Shown here: positions 9,015 to 17,467 of the stretch, in pieces | How positions within the stretch are numbered: the first letter of the stretch is position 1 | How the letters are laid out: each line of letters opens with the position of its first letter | NCBI GenBank assembly: GCA_002077045.2 | Contig: KZ111152.1 | Location: 588,253 to 652,252, forward strand | Direction: 5' to 3' | Source of the DNA: Rachicladosporium sp. CCFEE 5018 | Lineage: Eukaryota > Ascomycota > Dothideomycetes > Cladosporiales > Cladosporiaceae | Length of the DNA stretch: 64,000 nt | Made by a program: the position numbers and the translations under genes | Notes under the pieces: generated by a model | The model's database searches: none | The model's input: the letters and a program-made list of their open reading frames with translations, nothing else | What the model was told of the DNA's origin: nothing

Positions 9015-10382
9015 ATGTCCGGCAACAACCTCGACCAGCTCGTGAAAGGCGCACCACCCCCGAACATATCGCCTACCCAAGTCGCCCAGTCCGCCCGCGC
9101 AACCGCAAATACCTCCCCAACCGCTCCCCACGCCCCCAGCGATCCTCGCGACAACCTCCCCTCCTCCCCGGCGCAAATCTACCTCAATCTTCTGATCCTC
9201 GAATCCTCTCTCCGGCTGCAATACCTAAGTCTCCGCGCTCGCTTACGACTGCATTTACTACTGCTTACGGTGCTGAGTGCTTGGATCCTCCTCTTCACCT
9301 GGCTCCTCTTCTTCCGGCCGCGCGAAGATGGCTCAGGCGTCGGAGGCAGCGTGTACTGGGTCCTTGAGACGACCTACAAATTGGCTTGGGGCGGGGGAGT
9401 GGTGACAGCATGTCTCTTCTACGCCACAGGCATGTACGAGCGCGGCGTGCGCTGGCCCCGGAAATTCGTCTCCACCTCCAATCGCGGTCTACGACAGTTC
9501 AATCTCAAGATCATCATTGTGCGAGGCAGCTTCCTGAGTGAATTATTAGGCTGGGTTGGAGCGGGGTGGTGGGGCGAGAGTAAGAGAGTGAATTTCCAAG
9601 TTCTGCCGAAAGATATAGAGATGAGTGCAAAGGCAGACATGTGGAATGCACACGCTGCACGACATGGGCTGATTGAGGAGGACATTGCGCCTGCCGGGGA
9701 TGTGTTGAAGGTACTGTTACTGCCTAAGCCATTCAGTCCCGATTTCCGCGAGGGCTGGGAGAATTGGAGGGGCGAGTACTGGGAACGCGAAAACCATCGC
9801 CGTGCGGAGCTAAGAAGAGTGGTGAAGCTACGAAGGCGCGAAGTTGCAAGACGAGAAGGCGGCTGGCTGTGGTGGACTGGATGGCGAGGGTGGCGGAATG
9901 TGCATTGGGGTGCATTTCGAGGCAAGAGTCGACGGCAACTAGATCTGGAGAAGCTGGCGCTACGCGAGAAGCCGATCGCCCATCGAGTGAACGAGAAGCA
10001 GCGCGCGCTTCGCCCTGAAGCCCACTCACGCTCTTCATCCCGCTCAGCAACACCAGTCACTGACAACGAAGGCCGACCCACACATAGGCGTACGGACAGT
10101 CGCGCGAGCGATCGTGAAGCCAAGCGGAGAGGCAGCTCGGCGTCCTCTGCTGGCCTACCAAGCTCCATAGGATCTGGCAGGCGACCAAAGAAGGTCGGTA
10201 GCTATGCGGGCTCGAGTAGGCTGTCGGCTGCGGAAGCCGTGCCTGAGGTGCCTTCACCGTTAACGCTGTCAAAAAGGACGAGTGAGCTGAGCACAGGATC
10301 TTCGACGGGGAGCGATGAGACGAACCGGTCAAGCGAGTCGCCGCCGCCTGTTGAGATCAAGAAAGAACCTGTGGACAGCTGA
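9015..10382 (+). CDS. Spo7-like regulatory subunit of the Nem1-Spo7 phosphatase
   Basis: 455 residues from the ATG at 9015 (MSGNNLDQLVKG); the frame upstream opens only from a GTG. The family signature SPAQIYLNLLILESSLR is followed by QYLSLRARLRLHLLL and a first membrane segment (LLTVLSAWILLFTWLLFF). A second hydrophobic segment lies around VVTACLFYATGMY. A conserved cytosolic stretch with FNLKIIIVRGSF follows. The C-terminal third is Ser/Arg-rich and low complexity. In yeast, Spo7 binds Nem1 at the nuclear/ER membrane. The complex dephosphorylates the lipin Pah1 and so steers phosphatidate between storage lipid and phospholipid. No intron is needed. Copy 2 (53836-54641) is broken by an assembly gap. 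Confidence 0.85.
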   Translation: MSGNNLDQLVKGAPPPNISPTQVAQSARATANTSPTAPHAPSDPRDNLPSSPAQIYLNLLILESSLRLQYLSLRARLRLHLLLLTVLSAWILLFTWLLFFRPREDGSGVGGSVYWVLETTYKLAWGGGVVTACLFYATGMYERGVRWPRKFVSTSNRGLRQFNLKIIIVRGSFLSELLGWVGAGWWGESKRVNFQVLPKDIEMSAKADMWNAHAARHGLIEEDIAPAGDVLKVLLLPKPFSPDFREGWENWRGEYWERENHRRAELRRVVKLRRREVARREGGWLWWTGWRGWRNVHWGAFRGKSRRQLDLEKLALREKPIAHRVNEKQRALRPEAHSRSSSRSATPVTDNEGRPTHRRTDSRASDREAKRRGSSASSAGLPSSIGSGRRPKKVGSYAGSSRLSAAEAVPEVPSPLTLSKRTSELSTGSSTGSDETNRSSESPPPVEIKKEPVDS

Positions 10383-10677
10383 CAGGACTTTTATGTATCA
10401 GAAACAAAGACGCACCAGATCTAGCTGTTCCGAGCAGTGGTGCAGTTCACCCCAGAGCCACCAACAAGCTCGATTTCCGTCGCTCGGTAGGTAACACCAC
10501 CATTGAAGCCTACAGCTGACATCGAGAGTTCCGTGCAGATGAATACGCGATGCGTTTGTGAGGTGGAGTGCGATGCAACATCGTTCTTTCCCCGCACCAC
10601 GGATGCCATCTTACGGATCCGCACTGCAACACCAGTGAAATGGTCTACATGTAAGCTAAGTACCAGTAAAGGCTCTT

Positions 10678-13308
10678 ATGGCACTGTCGTATGCCTCTCA
10701 ACAAGCACAGTCTTTCCTACACTCCCTCATCCCAACCTCTATCGCCAACATGCGTCCTTTCACTCTCGCCTCATTTACGTCTCTACTACACATATCAGCT
10801 TCTCGTACAACACCAAATGTCCTCCAACATGTCAACCCCCTAGTCGGCACCTCTGGCCCCTCTCCCAATAGCAACGGCGGTATGATACCGTTTGTGGCTC
10901 CGCCCTTTGCCATGACGCGCTGGACTCCACAGACAAGAGAGAACTTCATCTCTCAATGCCCTTATTCCTTCAATGATGCATATGTACATGGCTTCCAGGC
11001 TACGCATCAGCCCGCCATCTGGATGGGTGAGAGCGGGCAGGTCGTGCTGGTGCCTGGCGTTGGGGAGGTGAAAGCGGGGTTTGGGGAAAGGGGGAGGCGG
11101 AAGCTGGTGGAACGAAGTCAAGCTTTCTTGTATGAGGTTGAGGTTGAGGGTTTGCCAGTTGTTGGAGGGATTGATCTGATGGAGGGGTTGCACTCGCCTG
11201 TCCCGGGCGGTGCGCAGGAGGTGCCGGAGGAGGTGAGGCAGGGCGCAAATGGGAGGGTGAGACGAGATGAGAGAGGTGGTCCAGGTGCTCGAGATCACTC
11301 TCACGGGAACGGTGAGATGCGTCCGGGCTCGAATGATGCCGCCCCTAACTGCGAGAAACCAAAGTACGGCGCTCCGGGATCAAATTATGATACATCTGGC
11401 AGCACGACGACATCAAACGGCATTATCAAAGTCGCAATGACGGCCTCGTCTCACGTCGGCCACTTGCGCGTCGACTTCCCACAGCATGGTGATCTGTTGA
11501 CGGCGGCAGGACTAACAGTCAATCCTCACGTCTTCATCCAAGCTACGCGCCAGAATTGGACTGGCTACATAGACATCGACCCGGTCAACCGTGAAGTCTC
11601 TGGCTCCAATCCACAGCGTCAGGACTACGCTCTGGGTCCCCATCGCGCGTTAAACTTCAGCGGCTACTTCGTCTCCCGATTCTCGGAGCCGTTCCTATCG
11701 TATGGCACAGCGCATGGCTCGAACCTGAGTGCAAACCAGACGCAAGGGACCGGCGAGCATCTCGGCGCTTACGTGACTTTCTCGGCCTCCACGCCTCGAG
11801 TCGAGGTCCGCACCGGCATTTCTTTCGTCAGTATCGCCCAAGCACGGCGAAATCTGGATATCGAAGCCCCACCACCGCTGAGCTTCGACGCCGCAGTCCA
11901 GAATCTCGAAGAAACCTGGCTGGAAAAGCTTTCCCGCGTCACCATCAAAGGCGCAAACACGACTAGTGCAGCCCACAACCAACTCACGATCTTCTACACA
12001 GCCCTATTCCACGCACTGCAGTACCCGTCAGACTTCTCCGAGCCCCTGCACACCATTACAGGCGGCCTAAGAACCTGGTATGAAGGCTACACAGATTCTG
12101 TCCACATCGGAAATGATTCTTACTACCAATCCTGGTCGATCTGGGACACCTTCCGAGCTGAGCACAGTCTGCTAACGCTCTTCGCGCCAGAGCGGGTTAA
12201 CGGTATGATGCGCAGCTTGCTGAAGATCTATGAGTATAGCGGAAGACTGCCAATGTGGGCGAATGTCGTGGAGACGAACATCATGATCGGTACGCATGTG
12301 GATGCTGTGATTGCTAATGCTCTAGAACGCGGCTTTAGGGGCTTCAAGGTAAGCAAGGCGTGGGAGGCTGTCAAGAAGAACGCTTTCGAGCCACCGGAAC
12401 GGGATGAGGAGTTATTGTACTATGATCGCGAAGGCTATACGCCCATGGAGGTCCGAGCGGGATTGACAACATACATGGAGAAAGGCTACGTGCCCAACGA
12501 CCACTGGGCTGAGGCCGGAAGCCGAACGCTAGACTACGCCTTCGACGACTACGCCGCTGCTGTTGTCGCCAGCCACGCGGGAGATAACGAGACGGCTGCC
12601 TTTCTCTTCGAGCGAAGCAACAACTACCGCCACCTCTTCAACAACGCAACAGGCTTCACGCAGTCCCGCAACGCCAACGGCTCCTGGGCTAACGCTACCT
12701 ATGGCTGGACCGAAGGCGACGCTTGGATCTATACGTTCAACGTTATGCACGGTATTGACGGCTTAGCCTCGTTGTTTGGCAGTCGAGAAGTGATGAAGTT
12801 GAAGCTAGATGAGTACTTCACTACGGGCCAGAATGATCATACCAATGAGCCGAGCCACCATGCGCCGTACCTATACTCTGCGCTAGGGTACCCGTCCCTC
12901 ACTGCGAACTTGACCAGACAAATTGCGGCGGAGAATTATAATGCTACGCCCTCGGGGTTGAGCGGGAATGAAGACCTCGGGCAGATGAGTGCGTGGTATG
13001 TTCTCTCTGGGCTGGGGTTCTATCCGCTGAATTCGGCGAGTGGGGAGTATGTTGTGGGAGCGCCATTCTTTGAGGAGGTAAGGATCAGATTGCCAGCTGG
13101 AGCTACTACCGGAGGTGAGGGAGGTGAAGAGAAGGAGGTGGTTATCAGTGCACCGGGCGCACAGACGAAGGCATTTGTGAAGGGATTGAGGGTCGATGGG
13201 AGGGAGGTGACGAGACCGGTGCTGAGACATGAGGACATCGTGAAGGCGAGACGGATTGAGTTTGACATGAGTGATGAGCCGACGAACTGGGGGAGGGAAG
13301 GATTATGA
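10678..13308 (+). CDS. Glycoside hydrolase family 92 alpha-mannosidase, copy 1
   Basis: 876 residues if the ATG at 10678 is used. The ATG at 10750 (MRPFTLASFTSLLHISA) gives a cleaner signal peptide and may be the real start. GH92 enzymes are Ca-dependent exo-alpha-mannosidases, mostly alpha-1,2. Family features: NPLVGTSG, GFQATHQPAIWMGE, ASSHVGHLRVDFP, WDTFRAEHSLLTLFAPERV, PMWANVVETNIMIGTHVD, GLSGNEDLGQMSAWY with the catalytic acidic cluster, and GFYPLN. Many N-x-S/T sites fit secretion. Residues about 150-250 form a Gly/Arg/Pro-rich insertion not usual for the family; the first part differs sharply from copy 2. It could be a lineage-specific insert or hide an unspliced intron. Copy 2 is at 54937-57567, same length. 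Confidence 0.88.
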   Translation: MALSYASQQAQSFLHSLIPTSIANMRPFTLASFTSLLHISASRTTPNVLQHVNPLVGTSGPSPNSNGGMIPFVAPPFAMTRWTPQTRENFISQCPYSFNDAYVHGFQATHQPAIWMGESGQVVLVPGVGEVKAGFGERGRRKLVERSQAFLYEVEVEGLPVVGGIDLMEGLHSPVPGGAQEVPEEVRQGANGRVRRDERGGPGARDHSHGNGEMRPGSNDAAPNCEKPKYGAPGSNYDTSGSTTTSNGIIKVAMTASSHVGHLRVDFPQHGDLLTAAGLTVNPHVFIQATRQNWTGYIDIDPVNREVSGSNPQRQDYALGPHRALNFSGYFVSRFSEPFLSYGTAHGSNLSANQTQGTGEHLGAYVTFSASTPRVEVRTGISFVSIAQARRNLDIEAPPPLSFDAAVQNLEETWLEKLSRVTIKGANTTSAAHNQLTIFYTALFHALQYPSDFSEPLHTITGGLRTWYEGYTDSVHIGNDSYYQSWSIWDTFRAEHSLLTLFAPERVNGMMRSLLKIYEYSGRLPMWANVVETNIMIGTHVDAVIANALERGFRGFKVSKAWEAVKKNAFEPPERDEELLYYDREGYTPMEVRAGLTTYMEKGYVPNDHWAEAGSRTLDYAFDDYAAAVVASHAGDNETAAFLFERSNNYRHLFNNATGFTQSRNANGSWANATYGWTEGDAWIYTFNVMHGIDGLASLFGSREVMKLKLDEYFTTGQNDHTNEPSHHAPYLYSALGYPSLTANLTRQIAAENYNATPSGLSGNEDLGQMSAWYVLSGLGFYPLNSASGEYVVGAPFFEEVRIRLPAGATTGGEGGEEKEVVISAPGAQTKAFVKGLRVDGREVTRPVLRHEDIVKARRIEFDMSDEPTNWGREGL

Positions 13309-13514
13309 CACGATATGCGTTCGTAATATGGGGCTGACGAACGAGTTCATCATGTCGTCGCCGTCCTCGTTGAGCTATAAGTGCCTCAGGCATTAAGATT
13401 TCCAATACCCCACTCCCTCGAATTCTATGCCACCAGACCACTGAGGTACACCCCAGACGACTTCCGTGTATTCCACAGCGACTTCTTCCCTGATATTCCG
13501 TCACGTCGTTCAAC

Positions 13515-15410
13515 ATGGACATCACGACCTTCCTATCCACGAAGCGGCAAGCCCTCCTCATCGCCGATCATGCCGCCTACCGCTCCCAACTCTCCCGCCA
13601 AATCCTCGCCCTCCGCAAGCGACTCGGCCGCACGACGCCAAAGCGCGAGAAGTTCTCCAAGAAGCCCATCACAGCCGCAGATGTCGAGTCGAATCGTGAG
13701 TTCCTCCACTTATTACTGCTGCTGTCTGAGCGCGCCTGGGCCCATGCAATGGCCATGAAAGCCACACATGAAGGCGGCTTGAAGGGGAGCACGAGGAAGG
13801 AAGTGTTGAGCAAATTGGTCAAGGCTACGAGAAATGCGGAAGAGGTTGTGAGGTTGGTGATGGAGGTAGGGGCTGAGACGTTAGATGTGCTCGAAGCGAG
13901 AGCTTATGCGGCGAGCATGAGGGGTAGTGAGGCTTTCGAGCGGCAGGCTGGAGGCGATAAGAAAGAAGGACAGGAGGGGAAGACAAGCTGGGAGGGTTGT
14001 GTGAAGGCGTGGAGTGAGGCGAGAGTGGTCTATGCGGCTTTGCTGGCCAACGAGGGGAAGGGCGTGTATCGGGACTTGTTGGCTGATACTGTGGATCCTA
14101 CGCTGAGGTATGCTGCGTATCAGGCGGGACTGAGTAGGAGTGTGGCTGTCAATACTGTTGCGCGCAAGTACTTTCCCAAGGAGGATGGGGAGTTGCTGAA
14201 GGCTGTGGAGAGTGTGGACCAGTGGGCTTTCAAGGATAAGCCTGTCGCGGAGACGAACGGAGACACGAAGATGGATGATGTGGTCGAAGCACCGAGCAGC
14301 GTGCAGTGGCGTGGCCGGAAGGCGAATATTGTGGATTCCTCGATCGGACAAGCACTGGCAAGTGTGGCAACTGCGGAGGCCCGGCTGCGGGCATATCTGG
14401 CCGAGCACCCAAGTGCGAGCTCGAGGGACAAGGCTGCAGCTTATGACGATGTTCTTATCGCATCGCAGGACGCTGCAGACGCTGCAAAGCATGCCACGGA
14501 CGAGCTTGAGAAGGAGCGGATGGATGAAGGTGACCCCCGCATGCAAGACCTGCGTGTCACAAGTCTAGCCGTCAACTACGATCTCGTGTCATGGCGCGTT
14601 GGCCGCAATCGAGTGCTCATCGGGGATCGCGATGGCCTTGACTTTCCATCACATGTCCAGAAGCAATCGAAACGCACGCGCAAGGATGGAACGCCGTATC
14701 CTGTGCAGCCGGAGCCACGATCACGCAAGCTAGCACGTCTGCGCGAACGAGTGGTGTTGTACGATGCCACGATACAGTCCATCGAGTCTGTCAAAGACCT
14801 CCGTGGCGCTATGCGTGATGAGACGTTCGTAGCAGAGCTGGACGCGAAGAGTGCGTATTTCCGGGCGCTGAAGTGCGTCAATATCGCCACTTCGCACAGC
14901 TTACTTGGAAACCATCTCAACGCGCTCGCCCTACTCAAGCGGGCACAAGACCATGTCGGCTCGACTTTACCCAAAGACGCAGGCAAGGCTGGGGAGACTG
15001 ACGCGTCACTGACTTTGGACCTCACAAAAACCAACATCTCCACACTCACGGATCACATCACCAGCAAGCTATCCCGCACACACGCCCTCGTCGAGCTCCG
15101 CAAGCTCGAAGAGGACTCCGCGACTGCAGCTGCCAAGAACACCGCCTCTGCGGCACCTCTCATCCACAATCTCAAGGCTTACCCAACTCTGGGAACGCAG
15201 GTTGATCTGCGCAATCTGGTCACTTACCCACCGACACTCCAGCCTGTGCCACTGAAGCCGCTATTCCTGGACGTGGCGTGGAACTATGTGGATTACCCCG
15301 GTCGGCAGCATTCGGCAAAAGAGACAAAGAGTGAGAAGATGGAAGTCGATGCGGTGGAGGAGAAGAAAGAGCCCGAGAAGAAGAAGGGGTGGTTTGGGTT
15401 CGGACGCTGA
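13515..15410 (+). CDS. SRP68: Signal recognition particle subunit SRP68, copy 1
   Basis: 631 residues, intronless, starting MDITTFLSTKRQALL. SRP68 pairs with SRP72 and binds 7S RNA in the S domain of the signal recognition particle, which targets nascent secretory proteins to the ER. The N-terminal RNA-binding region is typical (YRSQLSRQILALRKRLG, then LLLLSERAWAHAMAMK). It is followed by helical repeats and VSWRVGRNRVLIGDRDGL. The C-terminus holds the SRP72-binding region, ending in a Lys/Glu-rich tail and GWFGFGR. Copy 2 at 57775-59673 is 632 residues, with one extra Gly codon near residue 83. Tandem with GH92 upstream and convergent with the gene downstream. Confidence 0.92.
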   Translation: MDITTFLSTKRQALLIADHAAYRSQLSRQILALRKRLGRTTPKREKFSKKPITAADVESNREFLHLLLLLSERAWAHAMAMKATHEGGLKGSTRKEVLSKLVKATRNAEEVVRLVMEVGAETLDVLEARAYAASMRGSEAFERQAGGDKKEGQEGKTSWEGCVKAWSEARVVYAALLANEGKGVYRDLLADTVDPTLRYAAYQAGLSRSVAVNTVARKYFPKEDGELLKAVESVDQWAFKDKPVAETNGDTKMDDVVEAPSSVQWRGRKANIVDSSIGQALASVATAEARLRAYLAEHPSASSRDKAAAYDDVLIASQDAADAAKHATDELEKERMDEGDPRMQDLRVTSLAVNYDLVSWRVGRNRVLIGDRDGLDFPSHVQKQSKRTRKDGTPYPVQPEPRSRKLARLRERVVLYDATIQSIESVKDLRGAMRDETFVAELDAKSAYFRALKCVNIATSHSLLGNHLNALALLKRAQDHVGSTLPKDAGKAGETDASLTLDLTKTNISTLTDHITSKLSRTHALVELRKLEEDSATAAAKNTASAAPLIHNLKAYPTLGTQVDLRNLVTYPPTLQPVPLKPLFLDVAWNYVDYPGRQHSAKETKSEKMEVDAVEEKKEPEKKKGWFGFGR

Positions 15411-15598
15411 TTATGAGTACAGTCAACTCTCCCACCTGCAGCAGTAGCTTATTGCGCAGGGCTCAACGGCTTAGAGTCTACACCACCGACCCTCCCGCCG
15501 TGGAAGTACTGTATCATCGCCATCCTCCCTTTCGTTCTCCTACGCAGGCGCAGCCTCTTCCTCGCCGCTCTCATCTGACTCAGAGCTGCCAAACTCAA

Positions 15599-16666
15599 TC
15601 ACTTCCCTCGTTGCAGAAGGGGCGACTTCGGGAGCATCATCATTTCCAAAGCCCTCTTGCTCTCTCTCACTTCTTCTTCATCGTCCGCTTCCTCTTCGTC
15701 ACTGTCCCGCTTCTCTCGCGTGTCATCCGAGAACCTGACTCTCTTATTCCCGCCCCCGCGTTGCTGCACCGGCGTGGTCTTCCGCTTGCGAGCAGCAGAC
15801 ACGGCCTGTGGTGAACGCGGCTTAGCGAAGAGCGCCGGATCCAAGAGCCTCAAGGCGCCTTCGTAAGCTGATGCACGGGTAGACGCTCCCGCCAGCGCTG
15901 TCTCCCCGTATGCACTGGCTATCAAGCTACCGCTCCGCGATAGTCTCTCATGAGGCAGATTCGACTCCTCGTTCCGCTCCACAGCGACCTGCGCTCGCTG
16001 TCTATCCGGCTCAGCGAACAGCGCAGGATTCAAGAGCCTCAAGGCGCTTTCGCAGGCTGATGCATGGGTAGGCGCTCCCTCCAATTCTCGCTGCCCGCGT
16101 CCACCACTCATGGCTCTGTCCCTCCGCAGTAGTGTCTCATCCGGCAGATCTTGCTCACCCGGCTCCTTCGCAGCGTCTCTCTCTCGTCCACGATCAGTGC
16201 GTCTCGTCCTGACGGGCGTTCGAACGTAGTCTGACGGCTTGTCGGAATCATACAAAATCTCTTCGCGCGTCTGGTCGTCTGCCGGTTGGTCGTCCTCTCC
16301 AGGCGCTGCGTGATCCTCCACCGATACCTGATTATCCTCGTCATACTCCGACTCAGGCTCCTCGAGATGTAGACCCAGTAGTGTCTCTCGTAGCGCTTCT
16401 GGTACATTCTCGAGATCTTCCAGATCGCTCACTTCCTCGAGGCTGTCGGTTGGGTAATGCCATACTGGCGTACCGGAGAGATTTCGTCTGGCTAGCTCTG
16501 CCTGGAGGGCTTGCATAACGGATGTTCCTAGAGGGCAGCAAATGCAGAGGACTTGTGCGCTCGCGGAGTTGTGGTAACAGAGCGTGAAGAACATGTGGTT
16601 GCGGCCAGCTGGAGGAGCTGGATTGGTCAGATCCGGGTCAATGTTCATGTTTTGTCGCCACGCCAT
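15599..16666 (-). CDS. Uncharacterised acidic/basic protein with KRVRF motif, C-terminus frameshifted
   Basis: 355 residues from the ATG at 16666. I do not recognise the family. The N-terminal 70 residues look folded (FFTLCYHNSASAQVLCICCPLG). Then come an acidic low-complexity stretch and two copies of a motif near 205-300 (A-S-A-x-E-x-ALRLLxPALFAxP). A basic segment with KRVRFSD follows; it matches the RVxF docking motif for protein phosphatase 1. Compared with copy 2 (59803-60922), this copy has two extra bases at about 15646-15668. The frame shifts there and ends in PLLQRGK. The ancestral tail (GSS.SDES.EEEAAPA) is still readable in the next frame down to 15540. Disorder dominates, so a regulatory or chromatin-linked role is only a guess. 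Confidence 0.6.
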   Translation of the reverse strand: MAWRQNMNIDPDLTNPAPPAGRNHMFFTLCYHNSASAQVLCICCPLGTSVMQALQAELARRNLSGTPVWHYPTDSLEEVSDLEDLENVPEALRETLLGLHLEEPESEYDEDNQVSVEDHAAPGEDDQPADDQTREEILYDSDKPSDYVRTPVRTRRTDRGRERDAAKEPGEQDLPDETLLRRDRAMSGGRGQRELEGAPTHASACESALRLLNPALFAEPDRQRAQVAVERNEESNLPHERLSRSGSLIASAYGETALAGASTRASAYEGALRLLDPALFAKPRSPQAVSAARKRKTTPVQQRGGGNKRVRFSDDTREKRDSDEEEADDEEEVRESKRALEMMMLPKSPLLQRGK

Positions 16667-16882
16667 AGCTGTATCGTGCTGAGGAGATCAAGACCTTCTG
16701 CAATGCGTAGAACAGGAATGTGTACAACGCTATGTTTCTCTCAATACGCAAATGCGCTGTAGCCTGCACACAAAAAGCCTGAATCGCAGAACGATCCAGA
16801 GTGTCCTACCTCCTACGCGGACGTCCTCTACTCTTCTTCCGGACATCTAGTACGCGCATCATACGCATTTCCGAGCTCTCAC

Positions 16883-17467
16883 TCAGTCTACCACATTCGC
16901 CGCTAAGTCCCGTTCCACGAGCTTCTTCAGCCCTTCCCCATCTCCTCTAATATTGACCCACTGATCGCTTACCTGTAGCCCCAAACTTCTGTAGAACCCC
17001 AGTGCCAGGTCATTCCACGCCAGACACTGAAAGTCCAACCTCCCTCCATCCTGCTCCACCACAAGCTTCGCAAGTTGCTGTATCAACACCCTCCCGTAGC
17101 CTCGCTTGCGGTACTGCGGCCGCACGATGAGGTCCTCGAGGTAGATTCCCTGCTTGCCGCGCCAGGTGCTATAGTTGTTGAAGTACAGTGCGAAGCCAGC
17201 TACCGCGTTGGGTGTGTCGGAAGACACAGTAGGGTTGGTGGGGAGGCGAAGGATCAAGGTACGAGCGTAGCCACTGTTTTCTTGGGCGAACGGTGCGAGG
17301 GTAAGGGTGCGGGTCAGGGACTCTTCTGTGGCTGTGACTGAAGAGGCGTGGTTTTCGTAGACGGCCAGCTCGTTGATCATGGCGAGGAGTTCGGGGATGT
17401 CTGGGAGATCGTTAGAACTATTCTGGTGGGATCTAATGTAAAATGGTCTATCCTTCGTGAGTTGCAT
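16883..17467 (-). CDS. GNAT acetyltransferase, SSAT-like, copy 1
   Basis: 194 residues from the ATG at 17467, the only ATG present in both copies; an upstream ATG at 17497 is ACG in copy 2. It transfers an acetyl group from acetyl-CoA to a small amine and resembles the spermidine/spermine N-acetyltransferase group. Supporting features: DIPELLAMINELAVYEN near the N-terminus, IYLEDLIVRPQYRKRGYGR (acetyl-CoA pyrophosphate loop, R/Q-x-x-G-x-G/A type) around residues 125-143, and LDFQCLAWNDLALGFYRSLG, the GNAT motif B. An inserted segment around 70-100 is lineage-specific. Copy 2 is 61132-61716, same length and intact. Confidence 0.85.
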   Translation of the reverse strand: MQLTKDRPFYIRSHQNSSNDLPDIPELLAMINELAVYENHASSVTATEESLTRTLTLAPFAQENSGYARTLILRLPTNPTVSSDTPNAVAGFALYFNNYSTWRGKQGIYLEDLIVRPQYRKRGYGRVLIQQLAKLVVEQDGGRLDFQCLAWNDLALGFYRSLGLQVSDQWVNIRGDGEGLKKLVERDLAANVVD

